Below are positions 45,008 through 52,495 of a stretch of 64,000 bases of DNA, in pieces (positions within the stretch are counted from its first letter, which is position 1; every line of letters begins with the position of its first letter). The notes below the pieces were generated by a model. That model was not told the DNA's origin. It ran no database searches and worked only from the letters and a program-made list of their open reading frames with translations. The position numbers were made by a program, and so were the translations under genes. The stretch is from Osmia lignaria lignaria (taxonomy: Eukaryota > Arthropoda > Insecta > Hymenoptera > Megachilidae): the NCBI RefSeq assembly GCF_051020975.1, contig NW_027478162.1, positions 19,530,001 through 19,594,000 of the forward strand. The letters run 5' to 3'.

Positions 45008-45748
45008 TGTCACGTAGACAGACCGTTTTTATCAAACGTGTCTCCTTTCAAATAAGCTTAAACATCTGGAAAGGAAAACTCTCGGGCAAACCGACCATTT
45101 ACTCTCGTAATAAACAGAAGGCCCACCGATAGCAGAACCAAACACTTGGGAAAGCAATGGGTCCGCCGTAATCAAATAGCAGATGCAACCACTCTAAACT
45201 GTCGCAGAGGCAGGTGGACCCAGCCTGATCACTCGAATAGTAACCAGACCACCCTTCTTAATTAGTATATAAACCCGTTCGTACCAACGATCGGGGGCAG
45301 TACCAGAGTTCATCTCGTGTCGAGCACGTCGTGTACGGTAGTGAGTTGGTTACTATTAGTGAGATCGGGTTGAAGTCCCCTTCGAGCAACATTCACCTTA
45401 TAGAATCCGCGAGTCGTGTTTCTATTTGGCATTACAATCAACCACACACAACACCCCCGCATTGCCAGTGCGTGAACACCGAGCATAGTGGAAATAGGTA
45501 ATATATCACATTATACGCCTATATTCGCGACAACAACATCTGTAATAGACCAAGATTGTAGAATATATACATTGCTGTGTCAAACCCACATTAGCATTCT
45601 CCTTTAAACCCAGTGAAACCTTGTGACAGTTCCTACCACAATACAATCTTACCGCTCGGGTTGTATTGATAATAAAATAAGTTACGCGGCCGCCAATCAG
45701 AAAGCCTCTGATAGCCACGCGCGCTGCCAAGCCGTCGGCCACGTAACA
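45008..45748 (+). repeat. 5' LTR (741 bp)
   Basis: The block TGTCACGTAG ... CGTAACA is repeated at 52496-53236. Reading the two side by side I find three differences: 45310 T versus 52798 C, 45413 G versus 52901 A, and 45517 G versus 53005 A. U3 would run to about 45298, with R starting at 45299, from the TATA box and initiator. An AATAAA at 45671-45676 marks the poly(A) signal in the downstream part; another AATAAA at 45109-45114 lies in U3 and would not be in the 5' end of the transcript. Confidence 0.96.
45266..45301 (+). promoter_or_regulatory. LTR core promoter: TATA box and initiator
   Basis: TATATAAA lies at 45266-45273, and GCAGT with its A at 45299 lies 33 bases downstream of the first T, the spacing expected for a TATA-initiator promoter. 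It would start the genomic RNA at about 45299. The 3' LTR has the same elements at 52754-52789. Confidence 0.75.
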
Positions 45749-45752
45749 GAAC

Positions 45753-45770
45753 TGGTGACAGCGGTGGGAT
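45753..45770 (+). other. Primer-binding site, tRNA-Leu-like
   Basis: TGGTGACAGCGGTGGGAT starts four bases after the 5' LTR. Its reverse complement ends in CACCA and matches, from memory of eukaryotic tRNA-Leu (AAG/UAG type) 3' ends, 17 of 18 bases. A minus-strand primer is the expected function; the tRNA identity is a recalled match, not a search. Confidence 0.8.
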
Positions 45771-45938
45771 ATAGTCACATAGATCATTTTCACTGGCATA
45801 ATTACTTTCGTGGAATTTGACACACGGCTATTACTTTGTTGAACAACGATTGTATACTAGTTTTCCTAGTCAATCGGGTAACAAGAGGTATATACTAGTT
45901 TTCCTAGTTACATTCTTTAACCAACAAATTCATTCAAC
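45771..45938 (+). other. gag leader with duplicated hairpin motif
   Basis: This untranslated stretch holds an 18-base direct repeat, TATACTAGTTTTCCTAGT, at 45853-45870 and 45891-45908. Within each copy ACTAG and CTAGT can pair around a TTTTC loop. Position between primer-binding site and gag is where packaging or dimerisation signals usually lie; that role is inferred. The gag ATG at 45939 sits in CAACATGG. Confidence 0.55.
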
Positions 45939-47111
45939 ATGGCGAATGAACAAGCCAATATTTCTTCAGCCGATCTTATGAACTTAACAGTTTCGATCGC
46001 AAATTCTATGACACTTTTGACACAAAGATCCTGCATACAAAATGTTGCGTTAACAATACCAACATTTGATGGTGAGAATCCACCTTTATCACGTTTTGCA
46101 CAACTGGTAGAAGATGGATTGACCTTGATTCCTGAGGGAACAGAAAGGGAATACCTTACAATTATTTTAACTAAACTCACCGGTCCGGCGCGAAGAAGTA
46201 CTTTAGAACATCAATTCACTTCGGTATCCGCGTTGATCAAGCATTTGAAGAGAAGATTTGGACCAGGAAAGAGCTTATCGCAATTTCAAACAGAAATTGC
46301 CAGGCTTCAAATTAGGGAATACGAAAGTTTGAGAAACTACATCGATAGAACAAGCCATCTTGTTTATTGTACAAGAGGAGCGATTAAAGAGAAATATCCT
46401 AGACATTCAGAGGAAAATATTAAACAAATGGAAATGGATATTTTAGAAAATTTCCTAGATGGATTACCAGACCGCATCTCTTTTAAGGTATCAGCACAAA
46501 ATAGAGACATTAAAAACTTAGAGTAAGCTTTTGACGCTGTGCTAGAGGTAGACAGGAAATTAAGAAGTCGTCGTGATTTGGCACGAAACACATCACCAGG
46601 AGGCTGGAACAACAGGGATCACCACAGCAACGAACGTCGAAATGAAATTTCATACCCTCAATCTCCAACACGACACGATCGATATAGAGATCGACAGAGG
46701 AGACCATCTAACTCTGAAGACGAGAGAGAAGGACGACCACGTACATCAGCATGGACTGTGCGATCCAGGAATCAATCGAATTCACCTTCTTATCGTTCAA
46801 ATTCACCACGCACAGATCAAGATGAAAAACGGTTTACAGTTTTAAAACGCAGTGAAAAGGATGATACTTCGCAGCTATATTGTTGGCGATGTGATACCCA
46901 AGGACACGATGAAAAACGTTGTAGGAGGAATTCGCAAAATTTCAGACAGCGATCATACTCTCGAAATTCTTCAGTCGAATCAAACAAGTCTTTAAACTCA
47001 GAAAACGCTCAACGGAAAGGCGAGGCGGTGAGCGATCTGCAAAGACCTCGCCAAAAGATAGTCAGATTCACGGGAGAATCCTCATCAAGGAAACCCCAGC
47101 ACCAAGAATAA
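45939..47111 (+). pseudogene. gag: gag, capsid and CCHC nucleocapsid, with one in-frame stop
   Basis: The frame opens at ATG 45939 and reads for 195 codons, hits TAA at 46524-46526, then continues in the same frame to TAA 47109-47111 (390 codon positions without counting the last stop). The first part looks like a retrotransposon capsid: a helical region with RRFGPGKSLSQFQ and LPDRISFKV. After the stop comes an Arg/Ser-rich basic region and one zinc knuckle, CWRCDTQGHDEKRC (C-X2-C-X4-H-X4-C), at 46881-46922, so protein similarity continues across the stop. The stop would leave a capsid without nucleocapsid and would prevent gag-pol synthesis from this copy. An alternative is a sequencing error. 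The 3' end overlaps pol in the -1 frame by 187 bases. Confidence 0.85.
46991..47052 (+). promoter_or_regulatory. -1 ribosomal frameshift signal: slippery heptamer plus pseudoknot
   Basis: T TTA AAC at 46991-46997 is set correctly on the gag frame and gives TTT AAA in the pol frame. An 8-base spacer follows. CGCTCA (47006-47011) can pair with TGAGCG (47029-47034), and GGCGAGG inside that loop (47019-47025) can pair with CCTCGCC (47046-47052), forming an H-type pseudoknot with stems of 6 and 7 perfect base pairs. The heptamer type, spacing and fold match known -1 frameshift sites. It lies inside the 46925-47111 gag/pol overlap and upstream of the protease. Function is inferred. Confidence 0.75.
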
Positions 47112-50100
47112 AAATCAAAGTTCCGGAATTAGAATTAGAAACAGCTGAATTTTTAATTGACGGTGGCGCGGCAGTTAACTTAATAGTGCGCGATGTTCTC
47201 GGAGATCAAGCCAAACGTATCACTAAAGAAGTTATTGAAATCACAGGACTTACAAAATCACCTATTTATAGCATAGGAACCACAATTCTTCACATTCACG
47301 GTAAGCCTGCATTATTTTACGTAGTAGAGAACCTTGCAATAGAAGCCGATGGAATTATAGGCAGCCCATTTTTATTACAAGAAGAAGCAGAAATTTCATA
47401 TTATCATGGAACACTAGTATTGAAAGATAAACCTATTCGACCCCTTCGTTTTTCAAATTACCGAGATTTAGCTCAGCAGAAAAATCCGAAATCGACTAAA
47501 CACCGTATCGAAGCTCGAACAACAAAACAAATTGCAATTCACATAGCTAATCCAAATATTAAAGAGGGATACTTACCGCGACTCAAAACATCAGAAAATA
47601 TATACATTGGCGAAGCAGCAGTATATAATCGTGACGGCATTTGTTACGCGTTAGCAACGAATACCGGAGAAGACGATGTAGACATCGAAATTGAACCTCA
47701 ATACATTCATCCTTACGATATTTACGACTCGTCGGACGACGACCCAATTTCTTCATATATGACCGAAAACACACCAGAAAATAGAGCAACACGAATTAGA
47801 AATCTTTTAAGAACCGATCATCTCAATGCAGAAGAACGTAAACATGTATTCAACATCGTCGACGAATTTTCAGACAGATTTTACTTGCCTGGAGACAAAC
47901 TAGGAGAAGTACCGAATTTTTACCATTCAATTCATACAACAGATGACGTACCGATTAATACAAGACAATACCGATATCCACCAGTACACCAAGACGAAAT
48001 ACAACGTCAAGTAAAGGCTCTGTTATTACAAGGAGTCATACAGCCATCTAGTTCACCATATAATTCTCCGTTATGGATTGTGCCAAAGAAACCAGACGCT
48101 AAGGGCAATAAGCGTTGGCGTATGGTAATCGATTTCCGAGCCTTAAACGAAAAGACTTTGAGTGATAAATTTCCTTTGCCGAATATCACCGAAATTCTAG
48201 ATAAATTGGGAGGAGCAAAATATTTCACAATTTTTGATATAGCAAATGGATTTCATCAAGTTCAAATGGATCCTAAGGATTGTCCGAAAACAGCATTCAC
48301 AACACCGGATGGGCATTTTGAATTTGTACGCATGCCATTTGGTTTAAAAAATGCACCACCGACATTTCAACGCTTAATGAATCAAGTTATATCTGGTCTA
48401 GAGAACGCTCATGTATTCATAGACGATATGGTTGTTTTCTCTTCATCACTACGAGAACATGAAATAAAAGTAAAAAAATTACTCAATCGGCTCAGAGAAT
48501 TTGGACTTACACTGCAGATTGATAAATGCGAATTCTTACGTAAGGAGGTTACTTATTTAGGACACATTTTAACAGAAAATGGTGTTAAGCCAGATCCTCG
48601 TAAATTACAAGCTGTAAAAGAATTTCCCATTCCTAAAACACAGAAAAATGTCCAGCAGTTCTTGGGACTGACAGGATATTATCGCCGTTTCATAAAAGAT
48701 TATTCTATTAAATCAAAACCATTAGTTCAGTTATTAGGTAAAGGAATTCGTTTTAAGTGGACCGAAGACCAGCAAAAAAGTTTTGAAAATTTACGCGACG
48801 AACTCTGTACACAACCAATTTTACAATATCCGGATTTTAATCGACCGTTCATTGTTACCACTGACGCATCAGATTACGCAATTGGAGCTGTACTTAGTCA
48901 AGGAGAAATAGAAAACGATCTACCAATTGCCTACGCATCTCGTACCTTAAATAAAGCCGAAAGGAATTATTCTGCTACAGAAAAGGAATGTCTTGCAATG
49001 GTTTACGCAGTACAATATTTCAGACCGTATCTTTATGGAACAAAATTCACACTCGTCACAGATCACCGACCGTTAGTCTGGTTACACTCTGTCAAGGATC
49101 CGACATCACGACTTATGAAGTGGAGACTCAGACTCTTAGAGTACGAATATCAGGTTATCCATAAAGCAGGAAAGACGAACAAGAACGCAGACGCATTATC
49201 ACGTAACCCAGTACCATCTTGCTTACCACTTATACCCCGAGATCCTCAAGACCCCGATTACAAGCATATAGGACAGAAACCAGAAATCGACACGGATTCC
49301 ATAGGATTTCGTGTGCGGCAACTACAAAGGGACAGGGAAAGGAGACCGAAATATCAAGAGGAAAACACTAGCCCTGATGAAGAACCAGCCCGTGGGAAGG
49401 TTCAACATTCTCCAATAGCAGATAGACCGAGAGTCTTACCTAACTTATCGCACGAGATAAGTATGCCAGATGAACACATGGAAACAATAAACTTTCATCC
49501 GCAAGCAAATTCTACTAAAATCACATCGACAGAAGAAGACGTAAACTTGATTTCATTCGAAGAACCATCAGAAAATACCATTACAGAAAACACGATAATC
49601 GCAAACCCGCAACAGGATTTACTTAACCATACACCATTATCACTTGTAACAAATGAGGGAATTTTACAACCACAACCTGTTAACGAAACAATAGGAACGG
49701 CAATCCAGCAACCACAGGAAAACTTTGACCGTACCGTTGACCCTTATCCGTTCACACTTCTTGACACAGACACTCTTTCCACGGAGGGAGATGACCTGCG
49801 AAGAAAAGTGCAACTTTCACAGACACTTGAGGTTATTATCTCTCCAAACACCCTGACCACCGAGGAAGGTCATTACGCACATTTCATACCTGCGGACTGT
49901 AAATTGGTAACCCCCATTGGAAAACTGTTACTGGACACAGAAGCAATAGATTTACAACAGCTCATGTCAAAGAAACCGCAGAAAGGAGACGTAATAGAAT
50001 CAGCAAATGGCTCATACAAAGTTTACAGTATAATAATATCAGATAATTTTTACGACACCATTAAAAGTGAAGATATACTAAACGGACTACAAACACTGAA

Positions 50101-51211
50101 ACAGCATTTAGATCAAAATCCAATTAAATCATTTAGAATATCAGCAGTCGGAGATTTTCATAAATTACCAACCAATGAATTAACTAAATTAATAAAGGAC
50201 GTTTTCAACGGTACAACACAGAAAATCATCATATGCAATTGTTCAACGATTACACCATCAGAAGAAGATCGATTACAAATAATTCGCGAAGCTCACGACA
50301 GTTTGATAGGAGGACATAAAGGAGTCACAAAAACATATAAACGCATCAGAGCGAAATATCAATGGCCAGAAATGCACAACGAAATACGAAATTATATCAG
50401 GAAATGTCCAAGCTGTCAAGAAGAGAAATTAGTTAGAGCAAAAACTCGTCAACCAATGTTAATTACCGATACCCCGATAGAACCATTTGATAAAGTTGCT
50501 TTAGACACCGTAGGACCTTTACCTTTAACGCCTAGCGGAAATAAATACATTCTCACAATGCAAGATTGTTTAACGAAATATTGTATAGCAGTAGCAATAC
50601 CAAACATTAGAGCAGCCACAATAGCAGACGCTTTCGCGAGACATTTTATTGCCATATATGGAACACCACGAGCAATATTAACAGACAAGGGAACTAGTTT
50701 TATCGGAAGCTTAATGAAAAATCTTTCAGAAATATTCAAAATCAAACAAATCACAACTTCTGGATACAGACCACAAACTAATGGATCACTAGAACGAAGT
50801 CATATAGTACTAACAGAATATCTTAAACATTACATGGATAATTATGAAGATTGGGACCTATTAATACCATTTGCCATGTTTTCTTATAATACTTCCGTAC
50901 ATGAAGCAACAAATTTCTCTCCATATGAATTAATATTTGGAAAACCAGCCCGTGAACCAAGTTCGTTTCCAACTGGCGAAAGGTTAAAATCATATGGCGA
51001 CTATTTAACAGAATTAATAACTCATACTATAAAAATCCGCAACATAGCAGCCGATAATTTGATTGCCTCCAAGCACCGTTCGAAGAAGTACTATGATAAA
51101 CATTCCCGACCGGTAGAATTCAATGTAGGCGATTATGCTTATGCATTGCTAGAACCACGAATTAGTATCTTTGATCCTATTATTAATAATTGGGACAATA
51201 ATAAAAAGTAA
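46997..51211 (+). CDS. pol: pol polyprotein: protease, RT, RNase H, macro-like insert, integrase
   Basis: The pol frame is open from 46925. I start it at 46997, the first codon after the slippery site, giving 1404 residues. The protease motif LIDGGAAVNLI has its Asp at residue 55, with Gly where Thr or Ser is usual. RT follows, with FDIANGFHQV and the FIDD catalytic pair at 474-477. RNase H shows DAS (623), TEKE (about 662), TDHRPL (689) and NADALSR (732). A polar linker (about 736-957) and a macro-domain-like region (about 958-1081) come next. Integrase has H-X6-H...C-X2-C and D1170, D1230, E1266 (D-X59-D-X35-E). The C terminus stops soon after VGDYAYALLEPR, without the usual GPY/F region. 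A GTG start at 47186 would lose the protease Asp and is rejected. Confidence 0.93.
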   Translation, partial: LRKRSTERRGGERSAKTSPKDSQIHGRILIKETPAPRIKIKVPELELETAEFLIDGGAAVNLIVRDVLGDQAKRITKEVIEITGLTKSPIYSIGTTILHIHGKPALFYVVENLAIEADGIIGSPFLLQEEAEISYYHGTLVLKDKPIRPLRFSNYRDLAQQKNPKSTKHRIEARTTKQIAIHIANPNIKEGYLPRLKTSENIYIGEAAVYNRDGICYALATNTGEDDVDIEIEPQYIHPYDIYDSSDDDPISSYMTENTPENRATRIRNLLRTDHLNAEERKHVFNIVDEFSDRFYLPGDKLGEVPNFYHSIHTTDDVPINTRQYRYPPVHQDEIQRQVKALLLQGVIQPSSSPYNSPLWIVPKKPDAKGNKRWRMVIDFRALNEKTLSDKFPLPNITEILDKLGGAKYFTIFDIANGFHQVQMDPKDCPKTAFTTPDGHFEFVRMPFGLKNAPPTFQRLMNQVISGLENAHVFIDDMVVFSSSLREHEIKVKKLLNRLREFGLTLQIDKCEFLRKEVTYLGHILTENGVKPDPRKLQAVKEFPIPKTQKNVQQFLGLTGYYRRFIKDYSIKSKPLVQLLGKGIRFKWTEDQQKSFENLRDELCTQPILQYPDFNRPFIVTTDASDYAIGAVLSQGEIENDLPIAYASRTLNKAERNYSATEKECLAMVYAVQYFRPYLYGTKFTLVTDHRPLVWLHSVKDPTSRLMKWRLRLLEYEYQVIHKAGKTNKNADALSRNPVPSCLPLIPRDPQDPDYKHIGQKPEIDTDSIGFRVRQLQRDRERRPKYQEENTSPDEEPARGKVQHSPIADRPRVLPNLSHEISMPDEHMETINFHPQANSTKITSTEEDVNLISFEEPSENTITENTIIANPQQDLLNHTPLSLVTNEGILQPQPVNETIGTAIQQPQENFDRTVDPYPFTLLDTDTLSTEGDDLRRKVQLSQTLEVIISPNTLTTEEGHYAHFIPADCKLVTPIGKLLLDTEAIDLQQLMSKKPQKGDVIESANGSYKVYSIIISDNFYDTIKSEDILNGLQTLKQHLDQNPIKSFRISAVGDFHKLPTNELTKLIKDVFNGTTQKIIICNCSTITPSEEDRLQIIREAHDSLIGGHKGVTKTYKRIRAKYQWPEMHNEIRNYIRKCPSCQEEKLVRAKTRQPMLITDTPIEPFDKVALDTVGPLPLTPSGNKYILTMQDCLTKYCIAVAIPNIRAATIADAFARHFIAIYGTPRAILTDKGTSFIGSLMKNLSEIFKIKQITTSGYRPQTNGSLERSHIVLTEYLKHYMDNYEDWDLLIPFAMFSYNTSVHEATNFSPYELIFGKPAREPSSFPTGERLKSYGDYLTELITHTIKIRNIAADNLIASKHRSKKYYDKHSRPVEFNVGDYAYALLEPRISIFDPIINNWDNNKK
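49871..50239 (+). other. Macro-domain-like insert in pol (TARG1/OARD1-like), between RNase H and integrase
   Basis: The region reads AHFIPADCKL, then KKPQKGDVIE, YKVYSIIIS, a helical stretch with ILNGLQTLKQHL, then SFRISAVGDFHKLPTNELT and a final KLIKDVF...KIIIC strand. The order and spacing resemble the TARG1/OARD1 class of macro domains, with AH.(I/V)..D near the N terminus, an (I/Y)..LI(I/T) strand, a P.IG.GLD..-type loop and a VF..T..KI end. The catalytic Asp of the G-x-G-x-D loop is not present at the aligned place, so hydrolase activity is doubtful. The match is from memory of the family. Confidence 0.55.
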
Positions 51212-51501
51212 TATACACAAAATCATTAATAAACTAAAACCTTTGGACAAACCGAACGAAATTGAATTGCAACTGGAAGAAATACCTAAAAACTCAGAAG
51301 AATCAAATTCAAATAATATAAATTTACCAAGGGAAAAATCTTCAGCACCTAGACCAAGTGCCACAATATTCTAAGGGGCCGTAGCCACTCCTACACATCC
51401 CTCCTCTAAGAGTCGAAATAAGAGTGGGGTAAGATAAGGGTTTTCAGACTATATAAGCAGTTCTCGGCACCATAGTCTCATCAGTAGACATCCTCAAGAA
51501 A
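51212..51501 (+). other. pol-ORF3 interval with remnant pol 3' coding and internal promoter
   Basis: About 290 bases separate pol from ORF3. Between roughly 51200 and 51374 a frame offset from pol (frame of 51171) reads HKIINKLKPLDKPNE, resembling the HxNKLKP tail that normally ends gypsy-type pol. It is out of frame and lies too close to the integrase end, so a small deletion with a frame change is likely. The frame ends at TAA 51372-51374. A possible acceptor-like TTTTCAG at 51441-51447 and the internal promoter follow. Confidence 0.5.
51450..51485 (+). promoter_or_regulatory. Predicted internal promoter for ORF3
   Basis: TATATAAG at 51450-51457 is followed by the arthropod initiator TCAGT at 51481-51485. 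The TATA-to-start distance is 33 bases, the same as in the LTR promoter. The first ATG downstream is the ORF3 start at 51502, 19 bases from the predicted start and in a good context (AAGAAAATG). Alternatively ORF3 is made from a spliced RNA using the TTTTCAG at 51441-51447, as env is in errantiviruses. Confidence 0.5.
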
Positions 51502-51963
51502 ATGAACACCATCAAAAATATAGTTTTGAACAGTTCTGTTCGGATCGGAATTGTCCACGTGGACAATCCGGTAGAATTCTGGGCGCAGGTGGACGACGGT
51601 CGGGAAGAAGCTAGGCGACTGTACCGGGACCTGTATCGGTACATGAGCGACCGCGGCCACCTCCACTTTCCAAACCAGGGAAGACTGACCACTGGACGTC
51701 TGGTGGCGTACAGAAGTAAAGAAGGTACCTGGGTCCGAGGAGAAGTTCAACACCTGGTGGACGGCCAGTTCGAGGTGGCTCTTCGTGACCACGGCAAGGT
51801 GGCCTTCAAGGTACGAGTACGGGGTATCCGCCCTGTATGCAGGACCTGGAAGATAAAGCAGACCACAACACCATTCTTCCAAAACACTTATCTGAGCGGA
51901 CCGAAATGTGCTACATCAGGGAACAACCAACTGAGAGGGACACCAGTCGCATCGAGCTGCTGA
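51502..51963 (+). CDS. ORF3a: Tudor-domain protein of the retrotransposon
   Basis: The 153-residue product starts at the first ATG after a TATA/TCAGT promoter. Residues about 13-112 look like a Tudor domain with the flanking strands of the extended type: IGIVHVDNPVEFWAQV (15-30), an acidic helix with LYRDLYRYM, GRLVAYRSKEGTWVRGEV (65-82), and FEVALRDHGK followed by RVRGIRPV (90-112). The usual DYG is DHG here. Tudor domains bind methylarginine, for example on Piwi proteins; the role here is inferred and could concern host piRNA factors or the element's own Arg-rich Gag. After residue 112 this frame gives low-complexity-free but unrecognisable sequence and ends at 51961, while the frame one base back continues with a Cys-rich module, so a frame break is likely. 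Confidence 0.7.
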   Translation: MNTIKNIVLNSSVRIGIVHVDNPVEFWAQVDDGREEARRLYRDLYRYMSDRGHLHFPNQGRLTTGRLVAYRSKEGTWVRGEVQHLVDGQFEVALRDHGKVAFKVRVRGIRPVCRTWKIKQTTTPFFQNTYLSGPKCATSGNNQLRGTPVASSC

Positions 51964-52358
51964 TGAACTTGACGGCCCGCCTGTGCATGCGCAGCACTTG
52001 CTACAGATTAGACGTTGGCATTGTCTGTATGCAGTGTGCTCTCGAAGCAGCCCTTGGAGCAGCAAGGATCTATGACATGGTGGAGGTACACTATCCACTA
52101 CCAACGGCATATCCGCCTGGGGCCTGCGATATTTGCAGCGCGCCCCTGATGGAGTTGCAGGCCGCCTACCACTGCGTGGAGTGTATTGCCGCCATCATCA
52201 TGGAAATGGAATACCAAAGAGCAAACCAACCCATACCACCGCCTGCAATAGTACCAACCTGGTACACCGAGAGACAAATCCGATCGAGGCAGCCTGGACC
52301 CAGACGTACGCTTCGACTTCATACCGCAGTTAGCAGCATCACCAACCATCACACGTAG
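51789..52358 (+). CDS. ORF3b: double Cys4 zinc-module continuation of ORF3
   Basis: This frame is open from 51789 and has an ATG at 51837 (173 residues from there). It overlaps the Tudor ORF, lying at -1 to it. From the ATG, Cys50-X4-Cys55-X8-Cys64-X2-Cys67 and Cys97-X2-Cys100-X12-Cys113-X2-Cys116 form two evenly built Cys4 sets, likely two zinc sites or one RING/B-box-like cross-brace. A Pro-rich stretch and a basic tail (RQPGPRRTLR) follow. I do not recognise the family. It was probably one protein with the Tudor domain; no canonical -1 slippery heptamer is visible in the overlap, so a frame lesion in this copy is the simpler reading. Confidence 0.55.
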   Translation, partial: PRQGGLQGTSTGYPPCMQDLEDKADHNTILPKHLSERTEMCYIREQPTERDTSRIELLMNLTARLCMRSTCYRLDVGIVCMQCALEAALGAARIYDMVEVHYPLPTAYPPGACDICSAPLMELQAAYHCVECIAAIIMEMEYQRANQPIPPPAIVPTWYTERQIRSRQPGPRRTLRLHTAVSSITNHHT

Positions 52359-52484
52359 CGATAAGTACACACACATCACACATAACACCCGACATATTGC
52401 ATTACAACACCAAAACTTCAACACATTCTAGTGAGTGTTTTCCTTTCCAATTGAAAGCATCACGATTACCGCGATGTTTCATCT

Positions 52485-52495
52485 AAGGGGGGAGG
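52485..52495 (+). other. Polypurine tract
   Basis: AAGGGGGGAGG is an uninterrupted purine run directly abutting the TGT of the 3' LTR, the expected primer site for plus-strand DNA synthesis. The 126 bases between the ORF3b stop (52358) and this tract show nothing else I recognise. Confidence 0.9.

Noticed and set aside
45506..45823. Minus-strand ORF across the 5' LTR and its twin at 52994-53230 in the 3' LTR.
   Set aside because: It reads antisense through promoter, R and U5 sequence and occurs twice only because the LTR does. No domain is recognisable.
46515..46535. Programmed stop readthrough at the gag TAA.
   Set aside because: The context TAA GCT does not fit the known CARYYA-type readthrough context, and the stop lies between capsid and nucleocapsid, where no readthrough is known in this group.
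48007..50754. Minus-strand ORFs opposite pol (48007-48228, 50449-50754) and opposite ORF3 (51481-51882).
   Set aside because: They are antisense shadows of strongly supported plus-strand coding regions.
47186..51211. Pol starting at the GTG at 47186.
   Set aside because: The protease Asp (47159-47161) and coding similarity lie upstream in the same open frame, and a proper slippery site explains entry into this frame.
51837..51963. Programmed -1 frameshift joining the Tudor and Cys4 ORFs.
   Set aside because: I checked the overlap in the Tudor frame and found no X XXY YYZ heptamer. A frame lesion in this copy is simpler, though sibling copies could change this view.
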